Source: Phialocephala subalpina (taxonomy: Eukaryota > Ascomycota > Leotiomycetes > Helotiales > Mollisiaceae). From it: DNA of 64,000 nucleotides. Positions 12,620 through 23,331 of the stretch are shown piece after piece. The stretch lies in the NCBI GenBank assembly GCA_900073065.1, contig FJOG01000023.1, positions 748,179-812,178 on the forward strand, given 5' to 3'. The notes under the pieces were generated by a model that was not told the origin of the DNA, made no database searches, and worked only from the letters and a program-made list of their open reading frames with translations. The stretch's first letter is position 1, and each line of letters starts with the position of its first letter. The translations under genes were made by a program, and so were the position numbers.

Positions 12620-14828
12620 ATGAATACTCAACCTCCTTGGGGCCTCCCTTCTTTCTCGGGCCACGGCCATTATCAGTCTATGCAGCCGAGAGGCGATAAC
12701 TTTGACCATTCTGGCTTTGTCGATAACCGAATTACCTTCGATGGTCCCGAAGACCGCACTCCCGGTAGGACACTTGACGGTCATAACGGGTTTGGTGGAT
12801 ATTCAGCTTACCAGACTATCGGCTTCAACTCGTTCAACCAAACAAATACTGGGCAAGCAAGCGGTGTGGTCACGACTCATAGGGAGGGCTTCATCCGGGA
12901 AACAAGCTTCGTACGTTTTGGCAGCGAGGACCCTCAGGCTAAGCGAGAACACAACGGGGAGGCTCAGTTAAAGCAGGAAGAGATCTCAGGTGATGAAGCA
13001 GATGACCTCCTTTTTCGAATCCGAGATGAAAAGGACTTCCTGACACAGAAGAACAAGCGAATCAAGACCCAAAGAGACAGAAAGGAGAAACTCAAGATCG
13101 ATGAGCTTGAAGCTATCGACTTCCCCTCTACTAATCATGAGCTAAGGATTCACGTCAAGAGATTGGTTGATGCAATCAAAAATACGGACAACATTCTCGA
13201 TAAGCCTTGCAAGAATGGCAAGCCGGCTCAAGCTGCACAACGCCTTGATCGAGGCTATTACCCCGACGAGGATGTCGAGCTGCTCGCCTGGGAAATCCTG
13301 GTAAGTAAACCCATCTTTTGGCATACCCTACTCATCGTCCTCATCACAATTTGACGAAGCACATTTACTTCTCCTACATACTCTGGTACAATTTCCTGAG
13401 CCTTTCGTTCCTCTAACACATTCTACAGTTTGGCCTTCGCGATGCTCAACTTGGTGTCATCCTTGTCGACGAGTACCACGGCTTCAAGTACGAATCTTAC
13501 GATTCCTTCAAGAGTCGGTTTGAGGCTACCCTTCAAGCTCTCAAGGTAAGCCAACAAAATTCATGATTTAGCGACAGGGCTAACGCATTCTGTAGGAGTC
13601 TAAGGCCGTCTGCAAGCAATTACTCGATCCATCCTTCGTCCATCGTCTCTGTGATGCCCCTGACTCTGAATTGCGACAAAAGGAGAACAACAAGAAGGTC
13701 AATGGAGAGCGTGATACTCAGAATGAGATCGGTCGCAATATCCTTAGTGGTAAACTGGACCCCAAAGACGCGGCCAAGTTAAAGCGTGAGGAGGAAGTCA
13801 CCCCTGGTCGCCGCAGAGCTCGTGCACGTGTTGAACGATCCACTCCCAAAGGCAAGATTGCTACGACAACCCCTAAAAAAGGCACTCCTGGATCAAACCA
13901 CAATGTCGGCCCATATCGCAGCGGCTCCAAGCGCAACACCAGTGGCAAGATCAAGAAGGAGGAGTTCTCTGACGAGGAAGAGGAAGAGGACATTGATGAA
14001 TACTCCCCTCCGGCACCACGCAGCTCGAGCAAGCGCAAGGCAGGAATGGTCAATTATGCCGATGATGTTGATTCTGAGGACTCCGGCGATGATAGTTACG
14101 ACCCAATTAGGGATACTCCAACGAAGAAGCCACGCACTCTCGGCGGAAGATCAACCGGCGGACGAGCACCATCAGGCGGACGAGCACCAGGCAGAATTTC
14201 GAAGATCTCCCAAGGCCCTCCTCCCCGCCTCTCATTCGGCTCGCCAGAGACTGTTAAATCTCCAACACGAGCTCGAGTCCCTTCTCAGACTGGTCCCTTT
14301 GAAGGCCCTTCTTCTTCCACCAACGCTGCTACCTCGGGTGGACCTTCCACACTTGCTCATGAATTAAGTCTGGAAGCCCAGAAGGAGCACCAGTTGCGAT
14401 ATGCCCTCAACAACCGTTACCGGGACATCATCTGCGAGCTCCTTCAGGTCAACCCAGCGGATGCTCGAGAGTACACCCTTGATGATCTCCGCCGATACGC
14501 TCGCGCATACAATCAAGCCTTCCGCGGTATCCCCTACCACGACCCTGAAACCCCCAACTTCACTTACTTCGGCCACAAGGCATTCCAAGATTCAAGACAA
14601 ATGAGACTCGATCACTTTGCTCACGTAAATGCTCGTTATGCTCCTCTTGCCATCACCCGAGGTGATTTGGATGCACGAGGTGTCTATAATGCTAATGCTC
14701 CTCGCGGTGCAGGCTTCAACACCGGTGGCGAGGAGGTCGAGGACCAGGCGCTAGGTGTCATTAACAATGATTTCGGTGTTCCAGAATCACTGTATCCATC
14801 AGTCTACGATGATGAAGATGGTCATTAG
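12620..14828 (+). CDS. uncharacterised nuclear-type protein, 676 residues
   Basis: Exons 12620-13300, 13429-13545 and 13596-14828. The first ATG of the frame is at 12620; the upstream part is open but has none. Residues 1-130 are low complexity, rich in G, S, N and F. A charged segment follows around residues 130-190, and then a globular block (about 190-300) including YYPDEDVELLAWEILFGLRD. The middle is disordered with basic and acidic clusters, and KKPR and KRK stretches could serve as nuclear localisation signals. A second globular block lies near residues 525-620, with RYRDIICELLQVNPADAREY and RRYARAYNQAFRGIPYHDPE. I recognise no domain. Codon use, spliced structure and two conserved-looking blocks support a real gene. 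Confidence 0.8.
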
Positions 14829-15351
14829 GTGGCGTGTACCATAGTATTCGAGCGTTGCATTTGCCGTGGTCTTGAGCGTTGTGAGAATGTCCCAGGGGCT
14901 CTGGGTGATTGTGGGGGTGATTGATGGGTGGTATGATATGATAGTGCGTTGCATTTAGACGGTGTTTTTCCTTTGCTTTCGCAGATCGATGGATTTGAAT
15001 GACCTGGGTGGCTGTGGGTGATTGATATGGTGGCTGTGTAGGATAGAAGCACGTTGATCAGAAGTTGATGAGTTGATAGAGCTATGCATTTAGAAACCCA
15101 ACCTTGACCTCTTTGTGTGACATGAAGACGCCCAGCTAAGTTCATAAGGAGCTTGGGCAAGCTCGCAAAATCCGGGCAAGGCTAAGAGATTCACGCAGAC
15201 GCTACTTCTCCTCACCTCGCCCTTGTACCCTTCACTTTCGAAAAGAGTTCCTTCATCCCAGCAAAAAATGAAGCGAGCCAGCAGTCCCCTAAAATATGTA
15301 ACACAAAAAACTCTGTGGGATAAAATGAAGGGGCCCCAAAAAGGTAATCCG

Positions 15352-15387
15352 TGGAGCAGGCGGGATTCGATCTCGCAATCTCACTGG
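15352..15387 (-). repeat. tRNA-like degenerate repeat, copy 1
   Basis: Read on the minus strand, this segment ends in TGCGAGATCGAATCCCGC then CTGCTCCA. It looks like the T-arm and 3' acceptor of a tRNA, with an internal-promoter B-box-like AGATCGAATCC. One pair in the T-stem is A-C and no matching 5' acceptor strand is found, so this is not a functional tRNA. It is more likely a pseudo-tRNA or the head of a tRNA-derived SINE. Confidence 0.4.
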
Positions 15388-15577
15388 TCACGTCTCACCG
15401 GGAATTTCTGGATTCGATGTCAATCTTGAAGGACCTCAACGAATAGAATCGTATTGACAAATAAAAGTGAGGGCAATAAAAAGTTAATCGTGATGTGTAT
15501 ACTCCTAATGCGAGAAACGTACAATAAAAGAGCATTGTTTCTCAGCCCAAAAAGTTAAAATAGGAAAAAAAGTAATT

Positions 15578-15676
15578 TGGAGCCTACGGGACTTGAGCTC
15601 GCATCTCACAGTCAAAGGACCTCGTATTTTACCAATTATTACTAAGACCCCGTTTCATTGGTTTGTTTGAGGCTCC
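15578..15676 (-). repeat. tRNA-like degenerate repeat, copy 2
   Basis: The second unit shares with copy 1 the phrase GTGAGAT-GCGAG-TC-AA-TCCCG on the minus strand and the same flanking CCCAAAAAG and AAGGACCTC. The ends GGAGCCT and AGGCTCC (15579-15585 and 15670-15676 on the plus strand) are a perfect 7-bp inverted match, as in an acceptor stem. An internal AATTGGTAAAA resembles a D-loop. The anticodon stem does not pair, so a working tRNA is unlikely. Confidence 0.4.
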
Positions 15677-16159
15677 TGGACTAAAGGGTGAATCACTGGG
15701 CTTTAACGAAATAGAGACCATACAGCAAAAAAGAAAAAAATCATAACAGACGAAAGGAATTGTTCTTTTTAAAGGTAATGTATTTGCTATCATGATAGAG
15801 TAGGAAGGATATGTACAGATCGAGCGCAGTATCTCCTCGCATCTCCCCAGCTAATTCATCCCAGGCACCATCTACTTACAATATTCCCCTCCAATCCACC
15901 TCTGAACTCTTCGTCTCCTCTTCTGGAAAACTTTCCATCATCGTTCTCAACTTACTGCCATCTTCTTAGCACTCTGAAACGTCAACAAATAGCAAAGGGC
16001 TACCAAGCTGAGAGTTGTCTCAGATTCCGAGACACACGGAAATATAGATTATCTCAGCTCTCAAGACAGCTCCCTAGCTCCAGATACCCCCAGAAAACAC
16101 AGAGAAAATGAGTACGGGAATAAACCTACTCGATCGGTGCTGCCAGCGATGCCCCTCAA

Positions 16160-16683
16160 TCACTGGGTTATTCGTCGGAGCATCTGGGTACTCTTCGTAG
16201 GGACAATCCGCTTCGTTCTCATGAACTGCTTTGCTATAGCTTCTGATTCGGACTGGGAGAGGGCTTTCTCGATTCGAGGCATATCTTCGTTCTTTTCGTG
16301 GTCGATATGGAAGTGCAAATCGTGCATTAATTGTTCGAGAAAGGGAGAGAACTTTGGGTCGGCAGGTGAGAGCGATTGAAGGGTATAGAGATCTTTCTTT
16401 ACCTACCAGAGGTCAGCATGCACTATTAGCGAAGTTGGAGGGGAGAATGCACAGCAAAATGTTGCTCAAAGTCATCCTTGGTAAGTGCTTTCCCCTCTTC
16501 TCCAGGGTGCTTCTCCATTGCGGGGTAGACAGTCAATTCTTCGCTGATGGCATGTCGAGCAAGTTTCCAGGTAAGCATATTACGCCACTTGACTTTGTCC
16601 TTGGTATTTGAGGATAATTTCAGGTTCTCGTAGCATTCGTCGAGGTATTGATGGTCTTGACCGATGGCTTCTGAGACGAGCAT
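16160..16683 (-). CDS. hemerythrin HHE-domain protein, with frameshifted C-terminus
   Basis: Two exons in transcript order, 16683-16453 and 16402-16160, giving 157 residues. The start MLVSEAIGQDHQYLDECYENL and then KLARHAISEELTVYPAME are the first helices of the HHE cation-binding fold, with histidines and a glutamate spaced as di-iron ligands. The second exon adds LHFHIDHEKNEDMPRIE with the later ligand histidines. Family members usually end with a conserved block close to PTRSHPxAPxxNPVxEGxAGL. Here the annotated frame gives PTKSTQMLRRITQ and stops, while YPDAPTNNPVIEG sits in the next frame just behind. The core fold is therefore complete and only the tail is changed. Proposed roles of the family are oxygen or iron binding; none is proven for fungi. 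The gene is divergent from XAP5. Confidence 0.82.
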
Positions 16684-17225
16684 TTTGCTGGGAGCGAGGT
16701 TTGTTCAATCTATCCAAATTTAGAATACAAAGAGAGACTTCAAATAGACAGAGGCAGCAGACAAGAGGTAGAAATGAAGCGTACGAAAAGAATAAAAATA
16801 TCCAGAAATTAAATGAAGTGTCGACAGTGCCACTCGACACGATCAAGCGCTCATGACATCACTCTAGACACTGGACCCCTGTCCCATATCCTCCTCGACA
16901 TGCTACTAGAAATAGCGCTTCCGAATTTCCGTAGTTGTTTCTCGAAGAATGGGATCCAAGAAATCCATGCAGTCATTCAAGCTTAGCTTCATGGATGTCG
17001 TCCTCCCGAGCCGAGTCCTCGAAGCATCAGCCGAGAAAAGCTAAGCGGCGCCCCTTTTCTCCAGACTGGAGCATCCCTGCTAGTTCCAATATGCTCCCGC
17101 CACTTCGCTGCCTCGAATTTTCAGCCCTGCGAATAGCCTCTTAAATTTCGCAGCCTCACTCCTCTCACTGTGACTACACATCTTGCCACAACCCCATCAC
17201 AAGTGACTGCGACCGGCTCTCAATC
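16684..17225. promoter_or_regulatory. divergent intergenic region, hemerythrin-like and XAP5 genes
   Basis: About 540 bases between two start codons that face away from each other; it must carry both promoters. No recognisable factor site or TATA box was seen with confidence. Confidence 0.4.
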
Positions 17226-18980
17226 ATGGCATCCAATCCGGTGTCCGGCGCATCGACACCCAATCCCCGTTTCACCTCCCAACGAAAAACCGCCGAAGAC
17301 CTCCTCTCCACCCAAACAGTCGGCCTAGTAAACCTCTCCGACTTCCGCAAACGCCGCGCAGAAGTAATCGAACAGAAAGAGCGCGACGCACACGAGTCGT
17401 TCCTCGGTCCAAATACCTCTTCCAAAGCTACGCCAAAAGATGGAACTCCTGATGGGTGAGTCTTCCTATATTCAATATGAGATGGAGAACAGGACTAATG
17501 GCCCTAGTACAGTGCGCTCACTCCCAAAGACCCTTCACAACCCCCCCTGAAGAAGAAGAAGANNNNNNNNNNNNNNNNNNNNNNNNNNNNNNNNNNNNNN
17601 NNNNNNNNNNNNNNNNNNNNNNNNNNNNNNNNNNNNNNNNNNNNNNNNNNNNNNNNNNNNNNNNNNNNNNNNNNNNNNNNNNNNNNNNNNNNNNNNNNNN
17701 NNNNNNNNNNNNNNNNNNNNNNNNNNNNNNNNNNNNNNNNNNNNNNNNNNNNNNNNNNNNNNNNNNNNNNNNNNNNNNNNNNNNNNNNNNNNNNNNNNNN
17801 NNNNNNNNNNNNNNNNNNNNNNNNNNNNNNNNNNNNNNNNNNNNNNNNNNNNNNNNNNNNNNNNNNNNNNNNNNNNNNNNNNNNNNNNNNNNNNNNNNNN
17901 NNNNNNNNNNNNNNNNNNNNNNNNNNNNNNNNNNNNNNNNNNNNNNNNNNNNNNNNNNNNNNNNNNNNNNNNNNNNNNNNNNNNNNNNNNNNNNNNNNNN
18001 NNNNNNNNNNNNNNNNNNNNNNNNNNNNNNNNNNNNNNNNNNNNNNNNNNNNNNNNNNNNNNNNNNNNNNNNNNNNNNNNCGCGAGAGTAGCAAATAAAT
18101 TATCGTTTGGGAATGAAGATGAAGAAGACGATGGCAGCACCACTGGATTCTCGACGCCGAAATCTAGCAGTCCTTCCCGAAGCGGAACACCAGTTGAGGG
18201 AGCGAAGAAGAAAATTGGCATAAATGCTAATGTGAGTGTGGCTCCGAAGGCGTTGACGAAGGGTGCGTTGTTAAGGGAGGCGCAGACGAGGGAGACGCTG
18301 CGGAAGGAATTTATTGCTATACAGGAACAGGTCAAGGCCGCTGAGATAGCTATTCCGTTTGTGTTTTATGATGGGACGAATATTCCGGGTGGAGTTGTGA
18401 GGGTGAAGAAGGGGGATTATATTTGGGTGTTCTTGGATAGGAGTAGGAAGGTTGGTGCGGAGCTTGGGGTTGGTGAGAAGGCGAATAGTAGGAGGGAGTG
18501 GGCGAGGGTTGGGGTTGATGATTTGATGCTTGTTCGAGGGAACTTGATCATTCCACATGTGAGTTGCACTTTGAATTAGCAGAGGGATTGAATGTTGACT
18601 GATCATGATAGCATTATGACTTCTACTACTTCATTATAAACAATACCCTCGGGCCTAACAACAGAGTCCTCTTCGACTATAGCTCCGAACCTCCAGCTTC
18701 TTCCTCCGACACCTCTACTCCTGAACCCATCAACCTTGATAACTACAATCCTCTCTCTGTCCCGTCCAAGAACAAATTGACGAAGGAGCCGGTGCCAGAG
18801 AGGACGGATCTTGAGGGAATGAACGACGATCCGACAATCACGAAGGTCGTGGATCGAAGATGGTATGAGCGAAATAAACACATCTTCCCCGCCAGCGTAT
18901 GGCAGGATTTCGACCCGGACAAGGACTACCAAAAGGAAGTCAAGCGTGATGCTGGAGGGAATCCGTTTTTCTTCTCCTGA
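17226..18980 (+). CDS. XAP5 / FAM50 family nuclear protein (contains an assembly gap)
   Basis: Exons 17226-17455, 17513 to 18558 (interrupted by N at 17563-18080) and 18612-18980. The N-terminal part runs [20 protein letters not shown], typical of the family start. After the gap come an acidic and serine-rich stretch, then [20 protein letters not shown] and the XAP5 domain core with [13 protein letters not shown] and [15 protein letters not shown]. The last exon holds [11 protein letters not shown] and the closing [23 protein letters not shown]5 proteins act in the nucleus and are linked to splicing and transcription. The frame is open on both sides of the gap, so the gene is probably intact, but up to 518 bases of it, or an intron, are unseen. 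Confidence 0.9.
17563..18080. other. assembly gap (518 N)
   Basis: A run of N inside the XAP5 gene. The left flank is an AAG-AAG-AAG lysine tract, a repeat that may have stopped the assembly. The true length is unknown. Confidence 0.99.
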
Positions 18981-19098
18981 TCACCACTTCCCTCATTCTC
19001 TCTTCAATGTACCAAAGAACATAGAACATTTCTAGAACCGGTTAGCTAGATACCCAATGGAAAGCTTTGACCACACTTACCATTTCCCAGTGAAGCTC

Positions 19099-19548
19099 TC
19101 ACCCACAGAAACACCAAACTCCCCAAACAGTCGGTCCAACCACAATCCAACCCGGCCAGAAAATCGCCAGGCAGACTCCATTCCCAGCGCCAAGAATAAA
19201 TATCATAAATTCCCTGAAGATCTTATTCCTCACCGGCTCCAACGCTTTCCAACTCATCCCCATTCCCCTCTTCACTCCCCAGTACCCTCCTCTCGCGGCA
19301 ATGGTGGAAGCCCAGTATGATTGCAAGAGGAGAATGGACGAGACGTAGTATGTTTGTTGTAAAAGAACTAAGGAGAGGAGATATGCTCTGAAGACGAGGA
19401 AGAGCGTTGTTGTGCTGAGGAGGTTTTGGAAGATGGTTGCGAGGTAGACTGAGTTGTTGAATGCGGGGGCGAGGACTTGCAGGACGTTGTGTGTGGATGA
19501 GCGAGTGAGGATCTTTGTGGGATTTGGGGAGGGTGTTAGGACGGTCAT
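19099..19548 (-). CDS. small predicted membrane protein, unknown function
   Basis: An uninterrupted frame of 149 residues from the ATG at 19548; the frame is open to 19686 if an earlier ATG is used. Two hydrophobic stretches are visible: about residues 35-75 (includes FLVFRAYLLSLVLLQQTYYV) and 110-145 (FREFMIFILGAGNGVCLAIF then WPGWIVVGPTVWGVW). A basic loop with RGGYWGVKRGMG separates them, which suggests a two- to four-pass protein. I do not recognise the family. It lies tail to tail with XAP5, 118 bases apart. Confidence 0.6.
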   Translation of the reverse strand: MTVLTPSPNPTKILTRSSTHNVLQVLAPAFNNSVYLATIFQNLLSTTTLFLVFRAYLLSLVLLQQTYYVSSILLLQSYWASTIAARGGYWGVKRGMGMSWKALEPVRNKIFREFMIFILGAGNGVCLAIFWPGWIVVGPTVWGVWCFCG

Positions 19549-19686
19549 TTTGATATTCGCTATTGGTGTCGTGAAGTTTGATTGGTTTGGACTGAGAAGT
19601 CCAGTTTCGTGAAATTTGTTTGTTGGAAATTGTCGTCGTAAATTTGTGTCTTCGATCGGATCCTGGTTTTGGTAGAGATATTGCAA

Positions 19687-20689
19687 AAGTGGTGGGACAA
19701 TCGTAGGTGAGGTGGTACATAAGTCACTTGCTGGTGCAGTCCGAATCCAAATATCTCTCTATCCAGATTCAGAAAAGCGCCACTCGTCGAAATCGAAGTC
19801 GAGGTATCTCAAAAAGTGCACAACAATTGGCACAGTACAGTACACAACAACGAAGATGTACATTTTGTCATTTGCAGTACTTGACGTGGCAGTGGGGGTA
19901 CACCTCAATATAAACCCCTCCGATGGCGGGGCAATTTCCAAAAACGGAATCCCGTACAGTGCCCCTCCGTCCTGAATCACGCAGCCAAATAAAGCTCGCA
20001 GAAGCTTTCTGGGATCTAAATGGAGCCGGTAGTCTATCCGTCGCGAACGCATACACGTGCGATTGTTTTTGCGGCTTATTAGGTAGTACGTTCACTTGCT
20101 AGTGCGACTCAACGTTCAGGGGAGGGTACCGAATTGAGAAACGAGAGTCAAGAGGCGGCTATCACGGTTGTGATACGGGAATTGAGGGCTTATCTATTGG
20201 TTGTGAGATTATTGATGGGAAAGTCTGGGCTTGGCTGAGATGAGATTCGTTTTCTAGCTGATATGTTGTGTTTGAGTTGAGATCGCAAATTCGGGGTCGT
20301 GTTGGAGTGGTTAGGCGTGATTGGCGGGGGCAGTTTGACGTCTCGCTTAGCGCGGGGTCCTTGACTTTTGCCCCTCATGCACTCAGTTGCTGCTAGTGAG
20401 GCAAGAATGGGATAAGTGGAGCATGTGGGAGATCTCGCTGGCTGAGAGAACCTTGTGCTGTCGCAGACGTTGAATTTGACTCTGACATCGGCTGTCATGT
20501 GGTTGCTATTGTCCCTGTTGGTCCGGTAGTTTTCGGAGCATTCTCCCGGCTGATTCAGTGTACTTGCATGCTGTGATCTGGTAGCATGAATAATCAGGAT
20601 TCGAACGTCGTACCGATATGCAATAGGACTGACAGTGACACGTTGAAGCAAAAATCGAATAGATGGTGGAGGTAAGATCTAGAATATCT
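19687..20689. other. intergenic, no supported gene
   Basis: About 1 kb between the small membrane protein gene and the TPR gene. Several frames are open on both strands but are short and lack motifs or splice support. Nothing structural was recognised. Confidence 0.5.
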
Positions 20690-21657
20690 TCATTTGTTTG
20701 CTGGCCCGCCTTGGTTGAAGTTCATGCTGTAACCTCCAGTATTCGGATCCTTCTGCATCTGAAAGTTGTCTGTCGAGAGACCGAATGGTTTCAATATTCC
20801 ATTTCCAAGCTATCTCGAGTCAGTAGATGCATCTCGGCCAGACTAGCAACACTAACCTCCTTCAGCTTCCCCATCATGTCGCCCATTTCCTTTTCTTGAG
20901 CAGCTTTCGTCCTTGGTGGCAGTAGTATCAGCTGTCGCTTGACAATCTTCCTGTCTGCAACGGAGAGATTGTCCATCTTGTCCAGCGTCTTGTAATCTGC
21001 GACATATCAGCTCCACCAAAGCCTCACGAGCAGGCCCAACCTACCCTCTTCGGCACCAGACAAACTTGCCCATCCTCCTAGCTCGCTTCTCGCTCTGGCT
21101 CTTCTCATCAAAGCTTTCGCCCGGATCCTTGCTATGTCTGCCTCTCGTTTGCCCTGATCTGATGTGTCCCCTGCCTTCAAGGCACCCTCACTAACAATTT
21201 CCTCGTCGGCCTCTTCTTCCTCTGGTTTTTTGTCTTCTGATTTTGACGCTTCCCTTCCCTTCCCCTGTAATTTATCAAGTCCATCAAGGGCAGCTGTGGC
21301 AGCCTTTACAGCTTCCTTCCAATCCTCAAGCTTCAGATGGCAAGCTGCAACATTGCTCTTCAGTACCGCGATTTCGTAGTCCAGGTAATTCGGACATGTC
21401 GAGAGCGCTTTATCGTAGGCATCGATCGCATCTTGGAAGGATGCCTTTGCGAAAAGATCATTCGCTGCAGTCTTTTGGGTATTGGATTCTTCGAGGAGTG
21501 ACTGCCAACTGTGTTAGCATGGTTCGCGATAGCTTTGCAGAATGCTTACAGCTTCCTCTTCGGGAGAGAACCTAATCACTTCCTCTTCCTCGTCTTTTGG
21601 GAGGTCTTCAGTCTTCTCAGCAGGCTTTCGCTGGAATCTTTCAGTCCTGGTCGTCAT
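20690..21657 (-). CDS. tetratricopeptide repeat protein, TTC1-like
   Basis: Four exons in transcript order: 21657-21550, 21501-21045, 20996-20857 and 20809-20690, giving 274 residues. An acidic N-terminus is followed by a TPR block starting [20 protein letters not shown] and continuing [20 protein letters not shown] charged insert rich in E and K interrupts the block before further helices ([19 protein letters not shown]). The C-terminus reads [20 protein letters not shown] and ends in [13 protein letters not shown], the closing signature of the TTC1 group. Such proteins are Hsp70/Hsp90 co-chaperone-like adaptors. The introns are all 47-48 nt. The gene is divergent from the HAD phosphatase with 185 bases between starts. 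Confidence 0.88.
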
Positions 21658-21842
21658 TGTGATTTGGTCGAGACCTTGCTGGCGGTTCTCTGAAAAACAA
21701 ACTAGGAGCTAGTGCGGAACAAAGCCGCCTTGACGCGTACCCTGTAGAAATTCACTGCAGGGCCCCTCCTCCACATTTACCCCTCTATACTTCATGCAAA
21801 CCACAACAACCTCTGAAATATATACAAACCTCACACCCGTCC
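21658..21842. promoter_or_regulatory. compact divergent promoter, TTC1-like and HAD genes
   Basis: Only 185 bases separate the two start codons, so the genes share a bidirectional promoter by arrangement. No specific factor site is claimed. Confidence 0.45.
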
Positions 21843-22737
21843 ATGATGGCGGTGTTAGCCCCAAAGAAAGAGTAAGCAACGGCTCACCTGAATATCTATT
21901 CGAGAACACAACTAACAAACTCTCTCCAGCTTCCCTCCAATCCGAGCATGCTTGTTCGATATGGACGGATTGCTCATAGACTCCGAAGACAAATACACCG
22001 TCTGCACAAACCTCATGCTCCAAAAATACGGTCGACCTCTCATCCCGTGGTCCATAAAAGCCCAACTCCAAGGCCGACCCGGTCCAGCCGCCGCCAAGAT
22101 CTTCCATGAATGGGCCCAACTTCCAATTTCACTAGATCAATACTACGAAGAAGTCAGAGTGCTACAACGGAAACATTTCCCAGAGTCACAACCACTTCCT
22201 GGTGTCCCGAAGCTTCTTGGAGATTTGGCAACTGCTACAGTGCGAGGAAATGAGGGAAGGAAGATGCATATTGCCTTAGCGACTAGCAGTCATCTGCAGA
22301 ACTTCAAGTTGAAGACTGCACATTTGGAGGATCTATTTACGGTCTTTCCTGGTCATCGTCGGGTATTAGGAGATGATAAGCGGATCGCCGAAGGAAGAGG
22401 AAAGCCTTCTCCAGATATATATCTGCTCGCTCTGCAAACCATAAACGCCAGTCTCGAGCCAGGAGAAGAGAAGATTCGACCTGAAGAGTGTTTGGTATTC
22501 GAGGATAGTGTTCCGGGCGTGGAATCTGGACGAAGGGCAGGAATGAGAGTCATCTGGTGTCCGCATCCAGAGTTGAGGAAGGAGTACAACGGGAAGGAGG
22601 AAGAAGTGCTTGCCGGGAGAACGGGAAGTGGTGGGGACGTGGACATGCATTTGGTGGGAGAGGTTGGAGATGGATGGGCTGAACATTTGGAGAGTTTGGT
22701 GGGTTTCCCGTACGAAAAATATGGGATTGTGGTTTAG
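21843..22737 (+). CDS. HAD-superfamily phosphatase (PUDP / HDHD1-like)
   Basis: Exons 21843-21871 and 21930-22737 give 278 residues. The start at 21843 (MM-AVLAPKK) is preferred over the ATG at 21794: only this frame splices in phase into FPPIRACLFDMDGLLIDSED. That is HAD motif I, with the nucleophile and acid/base aspartates in DMDGLLID. Motif II is IALATSS, motif III includes GKPSPDIYL, and motif IV is CLVFEDSVPGVESGRRAGM. The cap helices lie between motifs I and II. The closest known group is the pseudouridine-5'-phosphatase and sugar-phosphatase subfamily, including human HDHD1 and yeast YKL033W-A. The substrate is not predictable from sequence. Confidence 0.9.
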
Positions 22738-23331
22738 GGATAGAGAGGTTAGTCTGTGTATAGAGTATAGAACGTGGAGTATGGCATTTCCAAGGCGTTG
22801 GGCTAGAAAATCTCTGGCATTATACCCTAAAAGCAAACTTGTTTTCAACTTCTACATATAACCTACCTATGAAATGTTGATGCTTCTAATGTCTCCTCTA
22901 GTGCTCTCCATATCTCACAATCGCGTTCCGAGTTGGCGGATGACCAACAATCAACCAGTCAGCTATCACAAAAGTCCAGCAAGGCCATAGACTTTCACGG
23001 CTTGATGTACATATTATGGCCATATTAAAGTCTTTCGGAGAGTACTGCAGCTGTCGGGTGTCAATTTCGGGCCTACTTACCCTACATAGATCCGGCACAC
23101 GTGATTACGCGTTGATTTGGCCTTCACTTGCATTTCGAGTCGCCGTTTTCGTTTCCTACCATCACTGCATATGCTAGGACCTCGTCTTCATGCCACAACA
23201 TACTTGAGCAATGATTAATACTCTGCGATATCTCATACTTTGAGTTTTATCTTCCAAGCTGCCTCGACCCATTTCCTGTGCTCCATCGCGTTAAAAGTTT
23301 GTAGGCACACTTATCCCTAGTTACCTAGGTG
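22738..23331. other. intergenic, no supported gene
   Basis: About 590 bases between the HAD gene and the ZIP2-like gene. Nothing beyond short chance frames was seen; the promoter of the downstream gene must lie here. Confidence 0.5.

Larger units (their letters stand above)
14829..16159. other. intergenic with AT-rich tracts and tRNA-like repeats
   Basis: No protein gene is supported. 14829-15180 contains repeated short G/T-rich phrases (GATTGATGGGTGG, GGGTGATTGATATGG), the 3' region of the orphan gene. 15300-15680 holds the pair of tRNA-like units listed separately. 15700-16130 is plain intergenic DNA. Confidence 0.5.

Noticed and set aside
15578..15676. Functional tRNA gene
   Set aside because: The ends pair well but the anticodon stem cannot form and the T-stem has mismatches, so it is reported as a tRNA-like repeat only.
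17563..18080. Long open frames across the N runs on both strands
   Set aside because: They are open only because N cannot be a stop; the same holds for 37526-37779.
21794..21842. Upstream ATG for the HAD phosphatase
   Set aside because: That frame cannot be spliced in phase into the DMDG motif; the ATG at 21843 can.
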